A DNA stretch of 63,921 nucleotides from Sphingomonas sp. 37zxx (GCF_000786205.1 NZ_JROH01000020.1:1-63921), one strand, 5' to 3'. Positions 52,313 through 62,664 are shown, numbered from the stretch's first letter. Made by a program: numbers and translations. The notes: generated from the letters alone by a model not told the origin.

Positions 52313-55203
52313 CCATGTTCCGAGCGTTGCGCCTGGCGGTCCTGCCGCTGCTGGCTTCGGTGGCGCTGCCCGCGCTGGCAGTCCCCGCATTTGCCGCCGA
52401 TGTCGACAAGATCAAGGGCGGCGTGGTCGTCACCCCCGATACCGGGCCGGCCAAGCGGGTGCGGGTGCTGGTCTATGGCCCCGATCGGTTCCGGGTGACG
52501 GCGGTGCCCGACACCGACCTGAAGCTGCCCGCCAGCCTGATGGTGACCGCGCAGCCCAGCGGCGATTTCACAGTGACGGAAGGCGACGGGCTGGTGACGG
52601 TGAAGGCGGCGAGCGCATCGGCGGAGATTCGGCTGGCCGATGGCCATGTCCGCTTCCGCGACGCCGCTGGCCGGGTCACGCTGGATGAATCGCCGCGCGG
52701 CGGGTTCGCGCCGCTGCGGATCGAGGGTGAGGACTTTGTCGCGGTGAGCCAGCAGTTCAATCGCGGCACCGATGAAGGCTTTTACGGGCTGGGCCAGCAC
52801 CAGAACCGGCAGATGAATTACAATGGCGAGGACGTCGAACTCGCGCAGCATAATATGGACATCGGTATCCCCTTTGTCGTGTCGACCAAGAATTACGGGG
52901 TGCTGTGGGACAATAACGGCATCACCCGCTTCGGCAATCCGGTGCCCTATACGCCGGTGGGCGAGGGGATGCAGGTGACGTCGGGCGGCGCGCCGGGATG
53001 GAAGGCGCAATATTATCTGGGCGATCGGCTGGCGGTGACCCGCACCGAGCCGGTGATCGATTATCAATATATCGAGGATCAGGCGAAATGGCCCGAGGCG
53101 GCCAAGGCGCAGACGGTGGCGGCGACCACCGGCCAGAACACCGCCGGCAACGCGGTGCAGACTCAGCGCGTGGTGTGGACCGGCACCGTCCGCCCCGAAC
53201 AGACCGGCATGCACAAGTTCCGGCTCTATTCGTCGAGCTATGTGAAGGTCTTTGTCGACGGCAAGGAAGTGCTGAACCGCTGGCGGCAGAACTGGAACCC
53301 CTGGTACCATAATTTCGAACTGCCGATGACCGCGGGCAAGCCTGCCGATGTGCGGATCGAATGGGAGCCCAATGCCGGCTATATCGCGCTGGAGCATAGC
53401 GATCCGCTGGCGCAGCCCGACCGCCATTCGCTTTGGATGTCGTCCGAAGTCGCGCATGGCCTGGATTATTATTATGTCGGCGGTGCCGATATGGATTCGG
53501 TGATAGGCGGCTATCGCGCGCTGACCGGCAAGGCGACGCTGATGCCGCGCTGGGCCTATGGTTTCTGGCAAAGCCGCCAGCGTTATGAAACGCAGGAGCA
53601 GTTGCTGGGCGTGGTGCGCGAATATCGCAAGCGCCGGCTGCCGATCGACAATATCGTGCAGGACTGGTTCTATTGGCCCGAGGATCAATGGGGCTGCCAT
53701 TGCTTCGACCCGCAACGCTTTCCCAAGCCGCAGCAGATGGTCGATGAAGTCCATGCACTCGATGCGCGGATCATGATTTCGGTCTGGCCCAAATTCTATC
53801 CCGAGACCAAGAACGCCAAGGAGCTGAACGCCAAGGGTTATCTGTACCAGGGCAATCTGGCGGCAAACGAAAAGGATTGGGTGGGGCCGGGATACCGCAA
53901 CACCGATTATGATCCCTATGCTCCCGAAGCGCGCGAAATCTATTTCCGGCAGATGAAGGAAGGGCTGGTCGACAAGGGGTTCGACGCCTGGTGGATGGAC
54001 GCCACCGAGCCCGACATTCATTCCAACCTGTCGATCGAACAGCGCAAGGACCGGATGGGGCCGACCGCGATGGGACCGGCGGCGGAGTTCTTCAACAGCT
54101 TCCCGCTGATCCATGCCGAGGGCGTGGCCAACGGCCTGGTGCGCGACGAGCCGAACAAGCGGCCCTTCATCCTGACCCGTTCGGGCTATGGCGGCATCCA
54201 GCGGACCAGTTCGGCCTTGTGGTCGGGCGATGTGGCGTCACGCTGGGACGATCTGCGCGACCAGATTTCGGCTGGCGTCAACGTGTCGATGTCGGGCGTG
54301 CCCAATTGGACGCACGACATTGGCGGCTTCGCGGTCGAAGATCGCTATAGCAAGAAAGACCCGGCGCATCTGGCCGAATGGAAAGAGCTGAACGTCCGCT
54401 GGTTCCAGTTCGGTGCCTTCTCGCCGCTGTTCCGCAGCCATGGCGAGACGCCGTTCCGCGAAATCTATGAGCTGGGGGAGGGCGATCCGGCGACGTATCG
54501 CGCGCTCGAAAGCTATGACAAGCTGCGCTACCGGCTGCTGCCCTATATCCTGTCGACCGCAGCGGCGACCTATCACCGCGACGGCACGATCATGCGCGGG
54601 CTGGTGATGGACTTCGCCGCCGATCGCAAGGCGTGGGACATCGACGATCAATATATGTTCGGCCCCGCATTCCTGGCCGCGCCGGTGACCGAGTATATGG
54701 CGCACAGCCGGCAGGTATATCTGCCCGCTGGCACCGGCTGGTATGACTTCGCAAGCGGCGCCTATGCCAAGGGCGGGCAGGCGATCACGGCGGCAGCACC
54801 GCGCGAGCGGATGCCGCTCTATGTGCGGGCGGGATCGATCGTGCCGACCGGGGCGGACGTGCAATCGACCGCCGAACAGCCCGACGGGCCGATCGTGCTG
54901 CACGTTTTCACCGGAGCCGACGGGACGTTCACGATGTTCGAGGATGACGGCCTGACCCGGCAATATCTGAACGGCCAGTTCGCGCAGATCCCGGTCACCT
55001 GGAACGAGGCGGCCAAGACGCTGACGATCGGCGCGCGCCAGGGCAGCTTTGCCGGCATGACCGACAAGCGGGCGATGTCGGTGCGCTTCCACACGCCGCG
55101 CCGCGCGGTCGCGCCCGATTTCGGGAACAACGCAGCGACCAGCTTTGTTTATGACGGGCGTGAGGTGACGGTGCCGATCAGCGGGCGGCCCAGAATTCGC
55201 TGA
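52309..55203 (+). CDS. xyl31A: GH31 alpha-xylosidase with inserted PA14 domain
   Basis: 964 residues. Signal peptide (LALPALAVPAFAA-type end near residue 29). GH31 N-terminal sandwich, then a PA14 insert at ~250-370 (VVWTGTVRPEQTGMHKFRLY, DGKEVLNRW), then the barrel with nucleophile Asp564 in WWMDATEPDIH and likely acid Asp641 in WSGDVASRW. A PA14 insert in a GH31 enzyme is the mark of Cellvibrio japonicus Xyl31A, specific for xyloglucan oligosaccharides. It would take off xylose after fucose and galactose are removed. Symbol by analogy; an alpha-glucosidase role is the alternative. Confidence 0.88.
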   Translation: MTMFRALRLAVLPLLASVALPALAVPAFAADVDKIKGGVVVTPDTGPAKRVRVLVYGPDRFRVTAVPDTDLKLPASLMVTAQPSGDFTVTEGDGLVTVKAASASAEIRLADGHVRFRDAAGRVTLDESPRGGFAPLRIEGEDFVAVSQQFNRGTDEGFYGLGQHQNRQMNYNGEDVELAQHNMDIGIPFVVSTKNYGVLWDNNGITRFGNPVPYTPVGEGMQVTSGGAPGWKAQYYLGDRLAVTRTEPVIDYQYIEDQAKWPEAAKAQTVAATTGQNTAGNAVQTQRVVWTGTVRPEQTGMHKFRLYSSSYVKVFVDGKEVLNRWRQNWNPWYHNFELPMTAGKPADVRIEWEPNAGYIALEHSDPLAQPDRHSLWMSSEVAHGLDYYYVGGADMDSVIGGYRALTGKATLMPRWAYGFWQSRQRYETQEQLLGVVREYRKRRLPIDNIVQDWFYWPEDQWGCHCFDPQRFPKPQQMVDEVHALDARIMISVWPKFYPETKNAKELNAKGYLYQGNLAANEKDWVGPGYRNTDYDPYAPEAREIYFRQMKEGLVDKGFDAWWMDATEPDIHSNLSIEQRKDRMGPTAMGPAAEFFNSFPLIHAEGVANGLVRDEPNKRPFILTRSGYGGIQRTSSALWSGDVASRWDDLRDQISAGVNVSMSGVPNWTHDIGGFAVEDRYSKKDPAHLAEWKELNVRWFQFGAFSPLFRSHGETPFREIYELGEGDPATYRALESYDKLRYRLLPYILSTAAATYHRDGTIMRGLVMDFAADRKAWDIDDQYMFGPAFLAAPVTEYMAHSRQVYLPAGTGWYDFASGAYAKGGQAITAAAPRERMPLYVRAGSIVPTGADVQSTAEQPDGPIVLHVFTGADGTFTMFEDDGLTRQYLNGQFAQIPVTWNEAAKTLTIGARQGSFAGMTDKRAMSVRFHTPRRAVAPDFGNNAATSFVYDGREVTVPISGRPRIR

Positions 55204-55343
55204 GCCACAGGGGAATGGCCGAATTGGCAGGAGCATATCCTGCGCTACGGGCTTTCCCCAAGTGCTGCGGCTGGCTTCGCGACCGATAAGGGGCAAAGCG
55301 CGCGGGTTTTGCGCGCCAACCCATCATAAGGGCGCGAATCCAT

Positions 55344-58058
55344 ATGGAAATCGATCGGCCGAACGCGCCGCATGCCATCGCTGCGGAGGCGGTACTGATC
55401 GGGTTGGGCGTTGCGGCGCAGGGGATCAGCAGCGACGAAGCCCAGGCGCGACTGGATCGTTTCGGCCCCAATCGGCTCCCTGAAACCCGCCGCCGCAGCC
55501 CGGTGCTGCGGTTTCTGCGCCATTTCCACAATATCCTGATCTATGTGCTGATCGCCTCGGCGGCGATTACCGCGGCGCTTGGCCATTGGGTGGATACCGG
55601 GGTGATCGTCGCGGTGGTGATCGCCAATGCGATCATCGGGTTCGTGCAGGAGGGGCGCGCGGAAAATGCGATGGATGCGATCCGCCGGATGCTGGCACCG
55701 CATACATCGGTATTACGCAATGGCAGCCGCACCTCGCTGACCAGCGACCTGGTGGTGCCAGGCGACGTCATCCTGCTCGAGCCGGGTGAAAAAGTGCCCG
55801 CCGATGTCCGGCTGATCGAAACGCACAGCCTGCAAATTCAGGAAGCCATCCTGACCGGCGAATCGGTCGCGGTGGAAAAGGATATCGCCCCGGTCGCCGC
55901 CGACGCCGCGATTGGCGACCGCAGTTGCATGGCCTTTGGCGGCACGCTGGTGACATCGGGTGCGGGCACCGGCGTGGTGGTGGCGACCGGCGCGGAGACC
56001 GAGATCGGCCGGATCAGCGGCCTGATCGGCACGGTCGAAACCCTGACCACGCCGCTGGTTCGCCAGATCGATGGCTTTGGCCGCTGGCTTTCGGTGATGA
56101 TCCTGATCGCCAGTGCCGCGCTGTTGGCGTTCGGCTATTTCGTTCAGCATTATTCGTTCGACGATATTTTCATGATCGTCGTCGGCCTGGCGGTGGCGGC
56201 GATCCCCGAAGGCCTTCCCGCCGTGATGACGATCACGCTGGCGATCGGCGTTCAGGCAATGGCGCGGCGCAACGCGATCATCCGCCGCCTGCCCGCGATC
56301 GAAACGCTGGGTTCGGTATCGGTCATCTGCACCGACAAGACCGGCACGCTGACCCGCAACGAAATGATGGCGGCATCGGTGGCGACCGGCAGCCGGCTGT
56401 TCACCGTGGAGGGCGACGGCTATCTGCCCGAGGGCCTGATACGCTTGGGGGCCGATGCGATCACGATAGCCGCGCATCCGCCGCTCGCGATGCTCGGCAG
56501 GGCGGCGATGCTGTGCAACGACGCGGCCTTGAGCCGCCGCGACGGCGCATGGACGGTCGAAGGCGATCCGATGGAAGGCGCGCTGCTGTCGCTGGCCAGC
56601 AAACTTCGGGCCGAAAATCCCGAAGGGGCCGATGCGTGGACCCGCCGCGCGGCAATCCCGTTCGACGCGCAATATCGTTACATGGCCACGCTGGACGAGC
56701 GCGGCGACGGCAGCGCGGCGATCAGCGTGAAGGGCGCGCCTGAACGCCTGATCGCGATGTGCAGCCAGCAACTGGGCGACAGCGGCGATGCCGAGGCGAT
56801 CGATGCCGATTATTGGCACGCGGCCGCCAACCGGATTGCAGCGCTTGGCCAACGGGTGCTCGCATTTGCCGTGCGAACGATGCCCGATGCCAACGGGCCT
56901 ATCGATGCGGCGACGCTGGAGGGATCGCTCAGCTTGATCGGTCTGGTCGGGCTGATCGACCCGCCGCGGCCCGAGGCGATCAGCGCGGTGGCGGAATGTC
57001 ATGGTGCGGGCATTCGGGTGAAGATGATCACCGGCGATCATGCCGGCACCGCCGCTGCGATCGGGCGGCAGATCGGCCTGGAAAACCCCGATCGCGTGCT
57101 GACCGGCGCACAGATCGAAACGATGGACGACGCGCAACTGGCACTGGCGGTGATCGGGACCGACATTTTCGCGCGCACCAGCCCCGAGCATAAGCTGCGC
57201 CTGGTGACCGCGCTGCAATCGCAGGGGCTGACCGTTGCGATGACGGGCGACGGCGTCAACGATGCCCCGGCGCTGAAGCGTGCCGATGCCGGGATCGCGA
57301 TGGGCGGCAAGGGCAGCGAAGCGGCAAAGGAAGCGGCTGACCTGGTGCTTGCCGACGATAATTTCGCGTCGATCGTGGCGGCGGTGCGCGAAGGCCGGAC
57401 GGTCTATGACAATATCAAAAAGGTCATCAGCTGGACGCTGCCCACCAATGCCGGCGAAGCGGCGACGATCATCGTCGCGCTGCTGCTGGGCATGGCGCTG
57501 CCGGTTACTGCGGTGCAGATATTATGGGTCAACCTGATCACCGGCACCACCCTGGCGATCGCGCTTGCCTTTGAACCGACCGAGCCCGACACGATGCGGC
57601 GGCCACCCCGGTCGCGCGATGCACCGCTGCTGTCCGGCGGCTTGCTGTGGCATATCGTGCTGGTGTCGACGCTGTTCACCGCGATCGTGTTCGGGATATT
57701 CTCCTATGCGCTCGACAAGGGATATTCGATCGAGCTGGCGCGGACGATGGCGGTCAACACGCTGGTGGTGCTGGAAATCTTCCACCTGTTCTTCATCCGC
57801 AACATCTATGGCACGTCGCTGACGTGGCAGGCGGTTCGCGGTACGCGGGTGGTTTGGGCGACGGTGATCGTCGTCACGGTGGCGCAGTTCCTGGTCACCT
57901 ATGTGCCCTTCATGCAGCGGGTGCTGGGTACGCAGGCGATACCCTTTGCCGACGGCGTGGTGATCATCGCGGCCGGTGTTGCCTTCTTCCTGTTTGTCGA
58001 AGCGGAAAAGCAGGTGCGCCTGCGGATGTCGAGCCGGACCGTGCCGTCGGAGGGTTGA
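55344..58058 (+). CDS. P-type cation-transporting ATPase (type II, Ca2+/cation)
   Basis: 904 residues from ATG 55344. N-terminal cation-ATPase domain, TGES (residues ~171) in the actuator domain, PEGLPA in helix 4, phosphorylation site DKTGTLT with Asp331, hinge GDGVNDAP with Asp636, and about ten membrane segments. The set is typical of PMR1/SERCA-like type IIA ATPases for Ca2+ or related cations. It starts the stress block and runs toward the antiporter gene, with stops 13 bases apart. Ion is not fixed by sequence alone. Confidence 0.92.
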   Translation: MEIDRPNAPHAIAAEAVLIGLGVAAQGISSDEAQARLDRFGPNRLPETRRRSPVLRFLRHFHNILIYVLIASAAITAALGHWVDTGVIVAVVIANAIIGFVQEGRAENAMDAIRRMLAPHTSVLRNGSRTSLTSDLVVPGDVILLEPGEKVPADVRLIETHSLQIQEAILTGESVAVEKDIAPVAADAAIGDRSCMAFGGTLVTSGAGTGVVVATGAETEIGRISGLIGTVETLTTPLVRQIDGFGRWLSVMILIASAALLAFGYFVQHYSFDDIFMIVVGLAVAAIPEGLPAVMTITLAIGVQAMARRNAIIRRLPAIETLGSVSVICTDKTGTLTRNEMMAASVATGSRLFTVEGDGYLPEGLIRLGADAITIAAHPPLAMLGRAAMLCNDAALSRRDGAWTVEGDPMEGALLSLASKLRAENPEGADAWTRRAAIPFDAQYRYMATLDERGDGSAAISVKGAPERLIAMCSQQLGDSGDAEAIDADYWHAAANRIAALGQRVLAFAVRTMPDANGPIDAATLEGSLSLIGLVGLIDPPRPEAISAVAECHGAGIRVKMITGDHAGTAAAIGRQIGLENPDRVLTGAQIETMDDAQLALAVIGTDIFARTSPEHKLRLVTALQSQGLTVAMTGDGVNDAPALKRADAGIAMGGKGSEAAKEAADLVLADDNFASIVAAVREGRTVYDNIKKVISWTLPTNAGEAATIIVALLLGMALPVTAVQILWVNLITGTTLAIALAFEPTEPDTMRRPPRSRDAPLLSGGLLWHIVLVSTLFTAIVFGIFSYALDKGYSIELARTMAVNTLVVLEIFHLFFIRNIYGTSLTWQAVRGTRVVWATVIVVTVAQFLVTYVPFMQRVLGTQAIPFADGVVIIAAGVAFFLFVEAEKQVRLRMSSRTVPSEG

Positions 58059-58071
58059 TCCAACGGCGCGA

Positions 58072-59787
58072 TCAGAAGGTGCGCTGGTCTTCGATCTCGC
58101 TCGGCGAGGGGGCGGCGACATGCGGTGACAGCAGCAACTCGACCGCACGGTCGGCAGCGTCGCGAAAGGGTTCGAGCACGATGTCAGCGCCGGCGGCGAC
58201 CAGTTCGTCGCGGCGACCGCCGCGCTGGGTGCTCACCGCGACCCGCCCCTCGAATCCCGCTTCCTTCAGCGCCTGGATCAGCACGGTGCGGGTGTCATGC
58301 GCGTTCACGCCGCCTTCGGCATCGGGGATTGCAAGCACCACCATGTCCACCGATCGCAGTGGCAGCCCGGTGAGGAATTCGGGGTCGGAAGCATCGCCAT
58401 AGACGGCGGGCAGGTCATCGCGATGCCAACGCCGCACGGCTTCGGGGCTGAAGTCGACACCCAGCACGCGGCGTCCTTCCGCGATCAGCAGGCGGCCGAT
58501 CGTCCCGCCATAGCGGCCCAGCCCGAACACGATGGTGTCATGCGCTTCGGTGTCGGTACCCGCATCTTCCGCCGCCGCCGTTCGCCGTATCGCCAGCCGG
58601 TCAAACGGACGCAGCAGCGGTTCGAACATCGCGTAAAGCTGGTGCGAATAGGTGATCATGTAGGTCGACGCCGCGATCGTGATCAGCCCGACCAGCGTGA
58701 CCAGCCCCAGCGCCTCGGTCGACACATGCCCCAGCGACACCCCCATCGCCATGAAGATCAACGAGAATTCGCTGATCTGCGCGACGGTCAATCCGGCCAG
58801 GAAACCGGTTCGGCGCTTATATCCAAGCGCGGCCATGATCGCGACGACGATCAAGGGGTTGCCGATCAGCACGAACAGCGACAGCACGGCCGCCTCGCCG
58901 CCGCTGCGCCCCAGATTGGCGAGGTCGAGGCTAGCGCCCAAGGCGATGAAGAAGAATAGCAGCAGGAAATCCCGGAGCGGCGCCAGCCGCGCGGCAATCG
59001 CATCGCGAAACGGCGTCGAGGCCAGCGCCACGCCCGCCAGCAACCCGCCGAGTTCCTTGCCAAAGCCAACCGCGTCGCCGATCGCGGCAAAGGCAGCGGC
59101 AAGCGCGATGGCGAAGCTGATGAGCAACTCAGGGCTACGCGCCAGTCGGGCGGTCAGCGGATCGGCGACATAGCGAATAAACCCAAGCACGACGCCCAGC
59201 ATCAGCAGCCCCGCCGCCAACACACTGAAAACTTCGGAGCCGCCACTGCCTTCGCGTGCGCCGATGCCGATCGCCGACAGCACGATCATCGCCAGCACGA
59301 CAACCAGATCCTGCACTATCAGAAAACCAAGCGCGATCCGGCCATGCAGCGAATCGATCTCGCGCTTATCCGACAGCAGTTTCACGATGATGATCGTGCT
59401 GGAAAAGGTAAGCGCCACCGCGACATAGATGCTGGTGCGTGAGTCGAGCCCGAGCGCCAGGCAGATCAGATACCCGAATACCGACGTGAACAGCACCTGC
59501 CCCAGCCCGGTGGCCGCCGAAACCGCCCCCAGCGTTCGGACCAGCTTCAAATCCAGCTTGATCCCCACCAGGAACAACAGGATCGCCACGCCCAGTTCGG
59601 CGAGCAATTCAATCGGTTCGGAAGATTGCGCGATGTCCAGGCCAGAGGGACCGGCCAAGATGCCGACCGCGATGAAGCTGACGATCAACGGCTGGCGCAG
59701 CAGCATGCCGATAAAGCCGATCGCCGCAGCGAGCACCAGCAGTGCGGCGAATTCGTTGAAGACCGACGTTGCAATCCACTCGGTGAT
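58072..59787 (-). CDS. Kef-type CPA2 cation:proton antiporter with RCK domain (possible ATC start)
   Basis: Up to 571 residues. About 12 hydrophobic segments followed by a TrkA-N/RCK regulatory domain from residue ~415 (HDTIVFGLGRYGGTIGRLLI, VVLAIPDAEGG). GTG 59736 (554 residues) would cut the first membrane segment short. The frame continues upstream to a TAG, with no ATG, GTG or TTG between; AGGAA (59798-59794) lies six bases ahead of ATC 59787, so translation may begin at ATC, giving ITEWIATSVFNEFAALLV. The protein would exchange K+ or Na+ for protons. Divergent from the universal stress gene. Confidence 0.85.
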   Translation of the reverse strand: MTEWIATSVFNEFAALLVLAAAIGFIGMLLRQPLIVSFIAVGILAGPSGLDIAQSSEPIELLAELGVAILLFLVGIKLDLKLVRTLGAVSAATGLGQVLFTSVFGYLICLALGLDSRTSIYVAVALTFSSTIIIVKLLSDKREIDSLHGRIALGFLIVQDLVVVLAMIVLSAIGIGAREGSGGSEVFSVLAAGLLMLGVVLGFIRYVADPLTARLARSPELLISFAIALAAAFAAIGDAVGFGKELGGLLAGVALASTPFRDAIAARLAPLRDFLLLFFFIALGASLDLANLGRSGGEAAVLSLFVLIGNPLIVVAIMAALGYKRRTGFLAGLTVAQISEFSLIFMAMGVSLGHVSTEALGLVTLVGLITIAASTYMITYSHQLYAMFEPLLRPFDRLAIRRTAAAEDAGTDTEAHDTIVFGLGRYGGTIGRLLIAEGRRVLGVDFSPEAVRRWHRDDLPAVYGDASDPEFLTGLPLRSVDMVVLAIPDAEGGVNAHDTRTVLIQALKEAGFEGRVAVSTQRGGRRDELVAAGADIVLEPFRDAADRAVELLLSPHVAAPSPSEIEDQRTF

Positions 59788-59878
59788 AGCGGGTTCCTAT
59801 CGTAAGTGATGTTCCGCATCGACGGCGTCGGCGCGGAGGTTAGCGTTGCCGACATGCCTTCGGCTTTTGGAGATTGCC

Positions 59879-60736
59879 ATGTCAACCATCATGGTCGCAA
59901 CCGACCTGTCCACCCGATCGGACCGGGCGCTGCGCCGGGCGACGTTGATCGCCCGCAGCAGCGGGGCGGCGCTTCACCTGGTGCATGTCGTCGACGATGA
60001 TCAGCCAACCGCGATCGTCGACGCATTGAAACATCAAGCGGGAATCATGCTGGCGGCGCAGGCAGCCACGGTTCGGCAGGTCGACGGGGTCGATTGCACC
60101 AGCCGGGTCGTGACGGGTGAACCGTTTGTACGGCTGGCCGAGGCTGCCGAGCAGGTCGGGGCGGCATTGCTGGTGGTGGGACCGCATCGCCGGCAATTCC
60201 TGTTGGACCAGTTTCGCGGAACCACGATCGAGCGAACCTTGCGGCGCAGCGTGGTGCCCGTCCTGATCGCGAATGCCGTTCCGTCGCACGGCTATGGCCG
60301 GGTGCTGGTGCCGATTGATTTCCAGCCGCCCTCTGAAGCGATGGTCGAGCGGGTGAAAAGCCTGCCGCTGGGGCCGGGTTTGCAGATGATGATGCTGCAT
60401 GTGTACGACGCGGTGGCCGAGCAAATGATGAGCCGAGCGGGCGCGGCAGGGGACCAGCGGCTTGCCTATAGCGCGGCAGAACGTCGTGCGGCGTCGGTTG
60501 CGCTTGCCGATTTTGCCCGATCGCACGGGCTGGACCAACATGTCCTGCAGGAAGTGCGTGCGCTTAGCGGCAGCATCGCCAATGACATCGGCATGGCGGC
60601 GAGCGAGGCGTGCGCCGATCTGATCGCGCTTTCGGCATCGAACAAGGGCAGGGTGGAGCGCGCGGTATTGGGCAGCGTGACCGAGGCGGTGCTGCGTGAC
60701 TCACCGTTCGACGTGCTGGTGATGCCGCCAACTTAA
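59879..60736 (+). CDS. Tandem universal stress protein
   Basis: 285 residues from ATG 59879, with GGAGA five bases upstream. Two UspA domains: residues 1-~140 (TIMVATDLSTRSDRALRRA, LLVVGPHRRQFLLDQFRGTT) and ~145-285 (GRVLVPIDFQPPSEAMVERV, LIALSASNKGRVERAVLGSV). The G-2x-G-9x-G(S/T) ATP signature is only partly recognisable. Such proteins accompany P-type ATPases, antiporters and alcohol dehydrogenases in stress and low-oxygen regulons of proteobacteria. Confidence 0.9.
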   Translation: MSTIMVATDLSTRSDRALRRATLIARSSGAALHLVHVVDDDQPTAIVDALKHQAGIMLAAQAATVRQVDGVDCTSRVVTGEPFVRLAEAAEQVGAALLVVGPHRRQFLLDQFRGTTIERTLRRSVVPVLIANAVPSHGYGRVLVPIDFQPPSEAMVERVKSLPLGPGLQMMMLHVYDAVAEQMMSRAGAAGDQRLAYSAAERRAASVALADFARSHGLDQHVLQEVRALSGSIANDIGMAASEACADLIALSASNKGRVERAVLGSVTEAVLRDSPFDVLVMPPT

Positions 60737-61122
60737 GCTGCCCCCGGCTGCGCGCGGCCATATTCCCTTATCAGGCAAACAGGCCATGTTCGCCTTCGCG
60801 TTCGATTTCATCGGGTATCGGTAAATCGTGACATTCACGCACCGTGTGTTGGTGGTGCGGGTGCTTGGGCAAGCACCAAAGGGACCAGGAATTGCACCAA
60901 CAGGCAAATAGCTGCTGTGGCCAAAAAAGTGAATCGGGCGAATAATGGCTGGATATTGAGGATGGTTTGTTTGGCGGCATCGCGGTCATCGAAAGCTCCT
61001 CTCGTAGTCGAGCTACCGGCCAGAGGGGTTGGCCTGAATCCGCAATAGCCCGTAGTTTGGAAAAGCTTGCCGGGCAGACGCATCCATTCCGGTGATGGGT
61101 GGCGCGACCGATCTGCCGCGCG
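60737..61122. other. Gap between universal stress and APH/AAA genes
   Basis: 386 bases. One minus-strand frame (61083-60835) contains a hydrophobic segment, and AGGAG plus ATG is found out of frame with it at ~60992; see findings. Otherwise no gene or RNA was recognised. Confidence 0.4.
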
Positions 61123-62664
61123 CTAGGCCCTCTCCAGATCGAGGCGGGCCTTGGCCTGCATAACCAGGTGCGGCAGTGGTTGCGTGGCGTCGAGCATATG
61201 CCATCCCTCCAGCGACCCGACGGCATGGCTCGATTGCCTCGACACGACGGCGGGCGTTGCATCGGAGGCATCGCCGATCCGATCCGCGACCCGCCGGATG
61301 CGCGCGGCTTCGGACGCTTCGAGCCATAGCCCGGTGAATCCCCGCTGCATCGCAGCCGCCATTGCCGCCGCTTCGGTGCGTTCGGCCTGGTTCAGGAAGG
61401 CGGCATCGAGGATGACGGCGACATTGCGCCCAAGCTGTCGTTCGCCAAGCGCCATCATCGCGCGATAGACCTGCCCGCTTGCGGCAACCGTATAGCTTTC
61501 GGGCGCGAGCCGGGTTTCGGGCGGGATGCCGGCAAGCTGTTTGCGCAGCACGTCGCTGCGGAGCACGCGCGCGCCCGGCTTTGCGCCGATGCTGCTGGCC
61601 AGCGCCTTTGCCAGCGTCGACTTGCCCGCGCCCGAGCGACCGCCGATCGCCAGCAGATGCGCCCTTGGCTGCTGCAGAACGTCGCAGGCGAGCTGGAAAT
61701 AGGCACAGGCTTCGCGCTCGGCGCCAGCCGCCGCCTCGACATGCGCGCGCACGGTGGCCCGCACCGACAGGAACAGCGGGAACAGGCACCAGCCATCCTC
61801 GTCCTGGGGTGAGCGGTCGAGATAGCGGTTGGCGAGCATATTGGCCGCGTCGGGCAGGCCGATGTGCAGCAAATCCATGACCAGGAAGGCGAGGTCATAG
61901 AGCAGGTCGACCGTCGCCAGATCGTCGCTGAATTCAAGACAGTCGAACAATATCGGCTTGCCGCGAAAAAGCGCGATGTTGGCCAGATGCAGGTCGCCAT
62001 GCCCGTGGCGCACGCGCCCCGCCATCGCGCGTTGATCGAGCAGGTCCGCATGGGCGGCAAGCTCGCCAAGCTGCGCCGCGATGAGATCGGACGCCAGCGC
62101 TGGCGCTATCGTTTCGGGGTAGCGCGCGAGATTGCCGGCGTTCCCCGCGATCAGCGCGCTGACCCGGCTTGCGCCGTGGCCGGTGCTGACATCCGCCGCC
62201 TGATGAAAGGCGGCGATTTCGTCGGCAAGCTGCTGCACCAATGCGGGAGTCAGGCGATCGGCCCGAGCCATCGTCAGGAGCAGATCGTCATCGGCGAAGC
62301 GGCGCATTTCGAGCGCCCAGTCGATCGGCGCACCATCGCCGCCGATCCGCAAGCCGCCCGTTGCCGATCGCGTGATCGGATGGAGCTGCAGATAGAGGTC
62401 GGGCGCGGTCCGGCGGTTCAGGTGGAGTTCGTTTTCGAGCGCCGCCTTGCGCTTTTCGATCGTAGAGAAGTCGAGATAGTCGAAGCGCACCGCGCGCTTG
62501 AGCTTCCAGGCGCGGTCGTCCGCCAGAAAGACATGGGCGGCGTGGGTGGCGATATGCCGCGGGACCGCGCCGCCAAAGGCCGCGCCGTCGCGAAAGAATG
62601 CGATCGCATCGCTCGGGGCGATGGCGTCCGCCGGGGGCAGGCGACTGGGTACGGGCTCGTCCAT
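61123..62664 (-). CDS. APH-like phosphotransferase fused to AAA/P-loop kinase
   Basis: 513 residues. N-terminal aminoglycoside-phosphotransferase-like domain with catalytic HGHGDLHLANI (Asp224) and FDCLEFSDDL; C-terminal P-loop domain with Walker A GGRSGAGKST (residues 341-350, Lys348) and zeta-toxin/gluconate-kinase-like features (VILDAAFLNQAER). This bifunctional family is widespread in proteobacteria, often next to universal stress proteins; its substrate is not established. It is not evidence for drug resistance. Divergent from the alcohol dehydrogenase gene. Confidence 0.85.
   Translation of the reverse strand: MDEPVPSRLPPADAIAPSDAIAFFRDGAAFGGAVPRHIATHAAHVFLADDRAWKLKRAVRFDYLDFSTIEKRKAALENELHLNRRTAPDLYLQLHPITRSATGGLRIGGDGAPIDWALEMRRFADDDLLLTMARADRLTPALVQQLADEIAAFHQAADVSTGHGASRVSALIAGNAGNLARYPETIAPALASDLIAAQLGELAAHADLLDQRAMAGRVRHGHGDLHLANIALFRGKPILFDCLEFSDDLATVDLLYDLAFLVMDLLHIGLPDAANMLANRYLDRSPQDEDGWCLFPLFLSVRATVRAHVEAAAGAEREACAYFQLACDVLQQPRAHLLAIGGRSGAGKSTLAKALASSIGAKPGARVLRSDVLRKQLAGIPPETRLAPESYTVAASGQVYRAMMALGERQLGRNVAVILDAAFLNQAERTEAAAMAAAMQRGFTGLWLEASEAARIRRVADRIGDASDATPAVVSRQSSHAVGSLEGWHMLDATQPLPHLVMQAKARLDLERA

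Noticed and set aside
55298..55316. GCGCGC-N7-GCGCGC hairpin before the P-type ATPase as terminator of the GH31 operon
   Set aside because: No T-run follows and the arms are simple GC repeats.
61123..62664. Aminoglycoside resistance gene
   Set aside because: The APH-like domain is fused to a P-loop kinase, a housekeeping-type family not linked to resistance.
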